Source: Paenibacillus assamensis DSM 18201
GTDB lineage: Bacteria; Bacillota; Bacilli; Paenibacillales; Paenibacillaceae
Assembly: GCF_000422445.1 (NCBI RefSeq)
Contig: NZ_AULU01000006.1
Coordinates: forward strand, 248,001 to 312,000
Reading direction: 5' to 3'
Length of the DNA: 64,000 nt
Shown here: in pieces, positions 59,074-64,000 of the stretch
Position numbering within the stretch: position 1 is the first letter of the stretch
Layout of the letters: the number at the start of each line of letters is the position of its first letter
The notes under the pieces: model-generated
What the model was told of the DNA's origin: nothing
The model's input: the letters and a program-made list of their open reading frames with translations, nothing else
The model's database searches: none
Made by a program: the position numbers and the translations under genes

Positions 59074-59874
59074 TTACTGCTGTATCGGTGGTTGCCATTC
59101 AAATATCGGGATATACTGTGCGCTTATATATGCGAATAACAATAGTCCGGGCATAAGGAGCAACAATACAGCATCTAAGCGTGAATAGGACGTCGCATAA
59201 TAATAGGTACGTGAAGAACCGATGTGAAACTGCTTTGCTTCCATGGCAACGGCAATACGCTGCGCACGACGAATGCTTTGAGCAAGCAGCGGTACGGCAT
59301 AAAGACGTATACGTTCGTATATGCCTTTCATGCCTGCTTTATATCGAACACCGCGTATTTTTAAAGCATTGGTCCGAGTATGGAATTCTTCCCATACTGT
59401 TGGCAGTAAACGAATGGCAGCGATAAAGCTATATCCGTACTTTGGCGGTAAATGAAACTGCTGCATGAGGGCGTAGAAAAATAATAGCGGCTTTGTTGTT
59501 AATACAAACAATAAACCCATAACGCCGAAACTAACCGTTTTCATCGATAGTAGAAGTCCACGAAAAAAGCTTTCTTCTGAAATTTTAATAATGCCCCATG
59601 TCCACCAGATCACATCGCCTTTGCCAAACAGAATCATCGTTGATGCGGTAGAAATAAATATAAGAACGAAAGGTGCTAACAACAGCAATAATTTTCGCGA
59701 CGAGTATCCGCTCCATAGTACCAGCAACAGGATGTAGATGAGCAGCAAGTGAAGTGCAAATGCGAAATTCCGATTGAACAAGGTGATCAAGAGCGCTGCA
59801 AATATAATAAAGAATTTGAATGCAGGATTGACGTGATAGAACCACGTTTCTTTTTGAGGAGTGAACAGTTCCAT
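59074..59874 (-). CDS. ykoC: ECF transporter transmembrane T component (YkoC-like)
   Basis: 266 residues with several helices and the coupling motifs ALKIRGVRYK and AQRIAVAMEAKQF (the Ala-Arg-Gly-type loops that bind the ATPase subunits). It links the ATPase to the S component. Its start abuts the YkoD stop. Third gene of the ykoEDC operon. Confidence 0.9.
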   Translation of the reverse strand: MELFTPQKETWFYHVNPAFKFFIIFAALLITLFNRNFAFALHLLLIYILLLVLWSGYSSRKLLLLLAPFVLIFISTASTMILFGKGDVIWWTWGIIKISEESFFRGLLLSMKTVSFGVMGLLFVLTTKPLLFFYALMQQFHLPPKYGYSFIAAIRLLPTVWEEFHTRTNALKIRGVRYKAGMKGIYERIRLYAVPLLAQSIRRAQRIAVAMEAKQFHIGSSRTYYYATSYSRLDAVLLLLMPGLLLFAYISAQYIPIFEWQPPIQQ

Positions 59875-61494
59875 CTATTTGCTCCTCTCGGTTGCGGCTT
59901 CGCTGTGAATGATATGGCTCTCGGCCATATCGACATCCTTATTAGCATCATACAAAGATGTGGTCGCTGCGGTCGAGCTCTTTACTTTAGATATACTCGA
60001 TAGTTCTCCCTCACGAATCTCCCATACATGGTCGCAAAAATATTCAACGATATGCGGATCATGAGTAATCATTAATATAGATACTCCGCTAACCCGAAGT
60101 TGTTCTAGTCTTTCCAGTATAGCAAATGTGCTTTTTGCATCTAATCCGAATGTAGGTTCATCCAGCAGTAAAACAGGCTGATTCTGAACGATAGCTGACG
60201 CTACGCTCAGACGGCGCTTCTGACCCATAGATAACTGATACGGATGTCGGTCTTCGCTAACATGCAAATGAAACGATGACAGCAGTCCTTTGACAATCCG
60301 GTCAATTTCGACTTGAGGACGCTTCTCTAATTGAAGCGCAAATGCAATTTCGTCATAGACGGAATCCGTTACAAATTGCATTTCAGGATTTTGGAATACG
60401 AATGCCAACTGACTTGGCGGCGTATGTTTCCTACGGTGGCTTTGCGCTTGCACAATAGAGTGCCCTTCAATAACGTATGTCCCATCCGTCTGGAGAAGCT
60501 GCATAAGGGAAAGGAGAAAGGTACTTTTTCCAGCCCCGTTTTCTCCGGTAATCGCGATCCATTCCCCTGTATGTACGGCAGCTTCTCGTACATAAATCCT
60601 GCGCTGTTTTTCACGATAGCCTGCAAATTGATGCAGCCATAACAATGGCGGTTGCTTTCGTGATAATGTTGGAATAGAAGGTGATTGGTTGTACAAATGT
60701 TTCTCATTCTTCTCATGCATAATTGTCTGGTATGTATTTGATTGTGTATAGTCTTGCCACACATCAGGATACCAGATTCCGAATTGTTGTAACTCATCTT
60801 TATTATTTGAGAACACGAAATCTGGAGTATCATCGGCAATGATTTCACCTTTATCATTGAACAGAACAACCCGGTCTACATAGGAGATGACGTGCTCTAT
60901 TTTATGTTCAACGATAATGACGGTCTTCTCACTAGCGACGTATTTGATTGCCTCCCATATTTGCATGGTGCCATCCGGATCGAGCAGGGCAGAAGGCTCA
61001 TCGAGAAATAACACCTCAGGATTGAGCAGCAGTACCGTCGCAAGTGCCAAGCGCTGTTTCATACCTTGAGAGAAGCTTTGGATCGGAACATGCAGCTCGT
61101 TAAGGTCGAGGTGCAAACCAACCATCTCTAATACGCTGATCATGCGCGCTTTCATCTGCTCACGGGGAACAGATAGATTCTCTAGCACGAACGCCAATTC
61201 TTCGTCTACCATGGGCATACAAAATTGAGTGTCGGGATCTTGGAAAACGAATCCCCAGCTGTCAGGCTTCTGAATGGAGTCAGCTTTCATAGGGACCTCA
61301 ATAGAAGTGGGTATAATCCCGCTCAATACTTGCAGCAGCGTAGATTTGCCGCAGCCGCTCGGCCCTAATAGTAGTATTTTCTGTCCTTGAGGAACAACGA
61401 AGGAGAGGTCCTTAAATATAAAGGACGACTCTCCTGCAAATTTTAATCTTAGATTGGTGATACATAGGTCTGAACTATGTTGTAATACGTTCAT
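59875..61494 (-). CDS. ykoD: ECF transporter fused ATPase (YkoD-like)
   Basis: 539 residues: two ABC domains in one chain. First: Walker A GPSGCGKST and signature FSQGMKQR. Second: GENGAGKST and LSMGQKRR. The energy-coupling ATPase pair of ECF importers is often two proteins; a fusion is typical of YkoD. It powers import of a thiamine precursor. Confidence 0.92.
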   Translation of the reverse strand: MNVLQHSSDLCITNLRLKFAGESSFIFKDLSFVVPQGQKILLLGPSGCGKSTLLQVLSGIIPTSIEVPMKADSIQKPDSWGFVFQDPDTQFCMPMVDEELAFVLENLSVPREQMKARMISVLEMVGLHLDLNELHVPIQSFSQGMKQRLALATVLLLNPEVLFLDEPSALLDPDGTMQIWEAIKYVASEKTVIIVEHKIEHVISYVDRVVLFNDKGEIIADDTPDFVFSNNKDELQQFGIWYPDVWQDYTQSNTYQTIMHEKNEKHLYNQSPSIPTLSRKQPPLLWLHQFAGYREKQRRIYVREAAVHTGEWIAITGENGAGKSTFLLSLMQLLQTDGTYVIEGHSIVQAQSHRRKHTPPSQLAFVFQNPEMQFVTDSVYDEIAFALQLEKRPQVEIDRIVKGLLSSFHLHVSEDRHPYQLSMGQKRRLSVASAIVQNQPVLLLDEPTFGLDAKSTFAILERLEQLRVSGVSILMITHDPHIVEYFCDHVWEIREGELSSISKVKSSTAATTSLYDANKDVDMAESHIIHSEAATERSK

Positions 61495-61540
61495 GAATTA
61501 CACCTCAATCAAATTACTGCACTATTCTACGCTGCAATGT

Positions 61541-62128
61541 TTATTTATCAAGTGCCGCATAGTCAGATTGCGAGAGTGGACGAATAGACTTGGTTACCCC
61601 TGTTGCTTCAAGTGCGCGAACAAGGAAGTAAGCGAATACTCCACAGAATACAAAGGCACTAAGGAATCGTAAACCATATTTTAATACAAGCACCCAAGTT
61701 TCATAGTCAGCATAACCGAAGTACAGGTCAACACAGAAGGAACCGACCGCAGACATCATACCTGCGACACCTGCTACAACAAGACTGTGTTTGCGATAAC
61801 GAACAAGTAGAAATACGAGTTCTGCTGCTAAACCTTGCACAACACCATAAACGACCGTTTCAAATGCCCATGTGGAGCCAAGCAGCATCGAGATGATAGC
61901 GGCTGCTGAACTTGCGATGAATGCTACACCAGGCTTGCGAAGTAGCAAGTAGGCGAATGGGCCTGCCATAAACCATAATCCATACGTCAATTGACCGGAT
62001 TGAGGAAAGAGCAGCTTAGAGGCGCTGTAGACCGTATCCCATACTTTGAAAAGGACTCCGAATACGAGTGCAATGACGACAGTAATGAGCACGTCAGAGA
62101 ACTTTAATCCTTTAGATGTTTGCTGCAT
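61541..62128 (-). CDS. ykoE: ECF transporter S component YkoE (HMP/thiamine precursor)
   Basis: 195 residues with five or six helices; FGVLFKVWDTVY and LTYGLWFMAGPFA are YkoE characters. It binds the thiamine precursor, in related work hydroxymethylpyrimidine. The ATG at 62128 follows AGAGGGGTAA on the minus strand. The TPP riboswitch and terminator upstream give direct feedback control. Confidence 0.9.
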   Translation of the reverse strand: MQQTSKGLKFSDVLITVVIALVFGVLFKVWDTVYSASKLLFPQSGQLTYGLWFMAGPFAYLLLRKPGVAFIASSAAAIISMLLGSTWAFETVVYGVVQGLAAELVFLLVRYRKHSLVVAGVAGMMSAVGSFCVDLYFGYADYETWVLVLKYGLRFLSAFVFCGVFAYFLVRALEATGVTKSIRPLSQSDYAALDK

Positions 62129-62161
62129 GATGGTTACCCCTCTTTTTCTATAAATTTGCAC

Positions 62162-62198
62162 AAAAAAACCGCCTGAATACGCAGACGTATAGACGGTT
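62162..62198 (-). terminator. Riboswitch-controlled terminator before ykoE
   Basis: On the minus strand AACCGTCT-ATACG pairs with CGTAT-(TC)-AGGCGGTT, with a 2-nt bulge, followed by a T run. It sits between the TPP aptamer and ykoE. Confidence 0.88.
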
Positions 62199-62220
62199 GA
62201 ATACACAAAGTTCTCGATGT

Positions 62221-62315
62221 CAATTCTCTACGCTGGCATTATCCAGTTCAGATATACGGTCAGTAGCAGTTACGGCTACAATCTCAGCCTGACTCACTCA
62301 AGCTCCCGGATTGGT
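62221..62315 (-). ncRNA. TPP riboswitch before ykoEDC
   Basis: Read on the minus strand: CGGGAGC, GGCTGAGATTG, then GACCG, CTGAACTGGATAATGCCAGC and GTAGAGAA. CAAT and ATTG at the ends close P1. TPP should favour the downstream terminator and stop ykoEDC. Confidence 0.93.
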
Positions 62316-62517
62316 TCTTATGCAATTGACTATAACTTAACCTATATTGGGCTATGTTGGCAATAGTTTTTCGTTTTATAGTTGAGTTGCAGTTCAATAA
62401 GTAGTCATAAAAATTATTATGTAAACAAAAATAAATTTCTTTACTCTGATTGAGCAACTACGCAATCATGTTATAGCTTGCACATTCAATCAACGCGCTA
62501 AAAGGGTGTAGTGTAAC
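62316..62517. other. Intergenic between divergent units
   Basis: AT-rich, with no gene seen. It should hold the minus-strand promoter of ykoEDC (a TTGCCA is visible on that strand) but no firm pair can be named. Confidence 0.4.
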
Positions 62518-62547
62518 TTGACCCTAATTAGAAACATATGCTAAAAT
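62518..62547 (+). promoter_or_regulatory. Promoter of the leader-peptide/ABC-F unit
   Basis: TTGACC (62518-62523) and TAAAAT (62542-62547) with 18 nt between, about 32 nt before the leader-peptide start. Confidence 0.7.
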
Positions 62548-62578
62548 TCGCTTTAATGAAACAAGAAAGGTGTATACA

Positions 62579-62674
62579 ATGCTCTATATTAAACATGTTA
62601 AACTCGTGATGAAGCTTCGCTCCGCACAAACGTATACGATGAAGCGTTGTACGGAGCTTAATCAGGAAGCTTGA
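62579..62674 (+). CDS. Leader peptide (31 residues), putative attenuator
   Basis: MLYIKHVKLVMKLRSAQT... ending in QEA, 31 residues, with AGAAAGGTG before the ATG. A stem (GCTCCG at 62619-62624 with CGGAGC at 62652-62657, and further pairs inside) lies in its coding region. Short translated leaders with internal hairpins control ABC-F and Erm genes by ribosome stalling under antibiotics. Here the arrangement suggests the same; the peptide is not known to me. Confidence 0.6.
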   Translation: MLYIKHVKLVMKLRSAQTYTMKRCTELNQEA

Positions 62675-62769
62675 AGTTTCCTATATTCATCGGTTGAATC
62701 GTCTTGCTGAAAAAGTGTAGTTTTCTATGCTTATTTAGTTATGGCTATTTACCGATGTTTACTTAGATT

Positions 62770-62805
62770 AAAGAGCCATGGACAATGCTTTGTCTATGGC
62801 TCTTT
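62770..62805 (+). promoter_or_regulatory. Leader hairpin in the attenuator
   Basis: AAAGAGCCAT and ATGGCTCTTT pair perfectly; GGACAA and TTTGTC nearly so inside. It is followed by GTGTTTG, not a T run, so it looks like a structural or antiterminator element rather than a terminator. Confidence 0.6.
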
Positions 62806-62885
62806 GTGTTTGTGGCGATATCAATGAGGTGAATACCTTCATTGGTTCGAAGCAGTTGTATCCCATTCGGTACATCTGATCACGA

Positions 62886-62928
62886 AGCAGAGAGTTAGCG
62901 TCTAATGACGCAGCTCTCTGCTTTTTTT
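62886..62928 (+). terminator. Attenuator terminator before the ABC-F remnant
   Basis: AGCAGAGAG and CTCTCTGCT pair, with GCGTC/GACGC inside, followed by seven T. It lies only 26 nt before the ABC-F start, the standard place for antibiotic-controlled attenuation. Confidence 0.88.
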
Positions 62929-62954
62929 ATTTTATTTAGGAAAGAGGAGTCGAT

Positions 62955-63220
62955 ATGAGCTTGCTGAAAGTGGAAAACGTATCACATCATTTCGGGGATA
63001 AATCGTTATATGAAAATGCTTCTTTTGAATTATACAAAGGCGAACATGTAGGGATTGTTGGGCAAAATGGAGCGGGAAAAAGCACGTTAATCAGAATACT
63101 GCTGGCTGAAATGATTCCGGATGAAGGGAGTATCAAATGGCAATCTAATTTGTTTCGCACGAAGAAAGCTTCTACGCGGAATGGGCAGATCGTATTTTCA
63201 ATATAGAACAGGGCAAGTAG
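62955..63220 (+). pseudogene. ABC-F ribosomal-protection gene remnant (internal deletion)
   Basis: The first 65 or so codons are a clear ABC-F start: MSLLKVENVSHHFGDKSLY and Walker A GQNGAGKST. After IKWQSN the frame runs on to RNGQIVFSI and stops at 63204-63206, an abnormal end. In frame +2, from about 63161 to the TAG at 63218-63220, ESFYAEWADRIFNIEQGK looks like the last residues of an ABC-F protein (ADR...IE.GK). So the gene seems to have lost roughly 450 central codons, with a frame shift at the junction near 63147-63161. GGAAAGAGGAG precedes the ATG. It should not protect ribosomes. Confidence 0.75.
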
Positions 63221-63290
63221 TGAACTCGTAAATGCTAATCATTCAAACGAAATAGATAAATGAAATTAAATAAGAGGTGTAAATGATAAC

Positions 63291-64000
63291 ATGCATAGCT
63301 CCAATTATAACTGGAAGTCTCAAATCTCATTATTTTTAACTGCACAAACGATTACCTTGTTTGGTTCTTCTTTAGTACAGTACGCGATTATTTGGTATAT
63401 CACGCTTACAACCTCATCTGGGGTCATGATGACAATTGCGACAGTCTGCGGATTTCTTCCGCAGATCATCATATCTTTATTCGCAGGCGTCTGGGTGGAC
63501 CGTTATAACCGTAAAAAAATGATTATCGTATCTGACGGCATGATTGCTGCTGCAACATTACTATTGGCTATTTTATTTTTCACAGGTTATAAAAGTGTGT
63601 GGCAGCTCTTTATCGTATTGTTGATTCGTTCAGCAGGGACGGGTATACAAACACCGGCCATCAATGCGTTAATTCCTCAGATTGTTCCGAAAGAACATTT
63701 AATGAAAGTAAACGGAATTCACAGCACGATTTCGTCGTTAATGATGGTTCTGTCTCCAGCAGCAAGTGGAGCCATTTTATCTGTGGCAACGCTTGAAACA
63801 ACATTGTTGATTGATGTGATCACCGCTGTCATCGGGATTAGCATTTTATTAACGATATCAATCCCAGCGTATTTGCAAACGGAGAACCAGAATAAATCGA
63901 ATCTACAAGGAATTGTAGAAGGGTTCGTATACTTGAAGCATCATGTGTTTATTAAACAACTGCTTATTCTATTGATCGTTATCATGATATTAGCTAGTCC
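63291..64000 (+). CDS. Mef-like MFS efflux transporter, 5' part (runs off window)
   Basis: Open from an ATG at 63291 to the window end, over 236 codons. Hydrophobic helices, FAGVWVDRYNRKKM (MFS loop after helix 2) and IRSAGTGIQTPAINALIPQIVP resemble Mef(A)-type macrolide exporters. AAGAGGTG stands 11 nt upstream. It follows the ABC-F remnant and its attenuator by 70 nt. Its placing resembles the mef-msr pairing, in reversed order. Substrate not provable from sequence. Confidence 0.85.
   Translation, partial: MHSSNYNWKSQISLFLTAQTITLFGSSLVQYAIIWYITLTTSSGVMMTIATVCGFLPQIIISLFAGVWVDRYNRKKMIIVSDGMIAAATLLLAILFFTGYKSVWQLFIVLLIRSAGTGIQTPAINALIPQIVPKEHLMKVNGIHSTISSLMMVLSPAASGAILSVATLETTLLIDVITAVIGISILLTISIPAYLQTENQNKSNLQGIVEGFVYLKHHVFIKQLLILLIVIMILAS

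Overview
The window reads as a chromosomal segment of a low-to-mid GC, spore-forming Bacillota, most likely a Paenibacillus or close relative. The grounds are strong AGGAGG-type ribosome sites with frequent GTG and TTG starts, two TPP riboswitches, a KinA/Spo0F-type phosphorelay pair, a BclA-like collagen protein, and Bacillus-like thiG, ykoEDC and pdhABCD gene orders. No rRNA, tRNA, CRISPR array, transposase or phage gene was seen.

Layout. 1-6.9 kb: the end of a Gfo/Idh/MocA oxidoreductase, an EamA exporter, a HAD phosphatase, two base-excision-repair genes (an Fpg/Nei-like protein lacking the catalytic proline, and endonuclease IV), then a compact cREC-thioredoxin-ABC ATPase-RNA methyltransferase group. 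6.9-18.0 kb: a ten-gene operon for a divergent Tad/Flp-like (type II/IV-pilus-related) machine. It has a Ser/Thr kinase fused to a degenerate CpaE-like domain, a SAF (CpaB-like) protein, two more degenerate MinD/CpaE-like proteins, a membrane-anchored CpaF ATPase, a fused TadB-TadC platform, and four small proteins with N-terminal membrane anchors. This is the best candidate for an undescribed system. 18.1-23.2 kb: a TPP riboswitch and tenI-thiO-thiS-thiG-thiD-thiE. 23.5-26.6 kb: a polysaccharide deacetylase, thiN, a low-molecular-weight phosphatase and an esterase.

26.9-35.2 kb: the housekeeping operon pdhABCD, then thyA-dfrA and a gltD-like gene. 35.3-41.3 kb: a methyltransferase and two glycosyltransferases divergent from a large collagen-like (Gly-X-Thr) protein, which suggests a dedicated surface-glycoprotein glycosylation locus. 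41.4-49 kb: topB, a HAD hydrolase, an ArsR-type regulator divergent from an MFS exporter with a 21-nt palindrome between them, an orphan ABC ATPase and a DUF3298-like protein. 49-55.2 kb: an FG-GAP lipoprotein with a two-component system, then a membrane-tethered Spo0F-like receiver with a Cache sensor kinase. 55.3-58.9 kb: an M20 amidohydrolase divergent from a polar amino-acid ABC importer.

59.1-62.3 kb (minus strand): ykoE-ykoD-ykoC, an ECF importer for a thiamine precursor, under a second TPP riboswitch with its own terminator. With tenI-thiE and thiN this gives import, synthesis and activation of thiamine in one 45-kb stretch. 62.5-64 kb: an antibiotic-type attenuator (promoter, 31-codon leader peptide, hairpins, terminator) in front of an ABC-F gene reduced by an internal deletion, followed by a Mef-like efflux gene that runs off the window.
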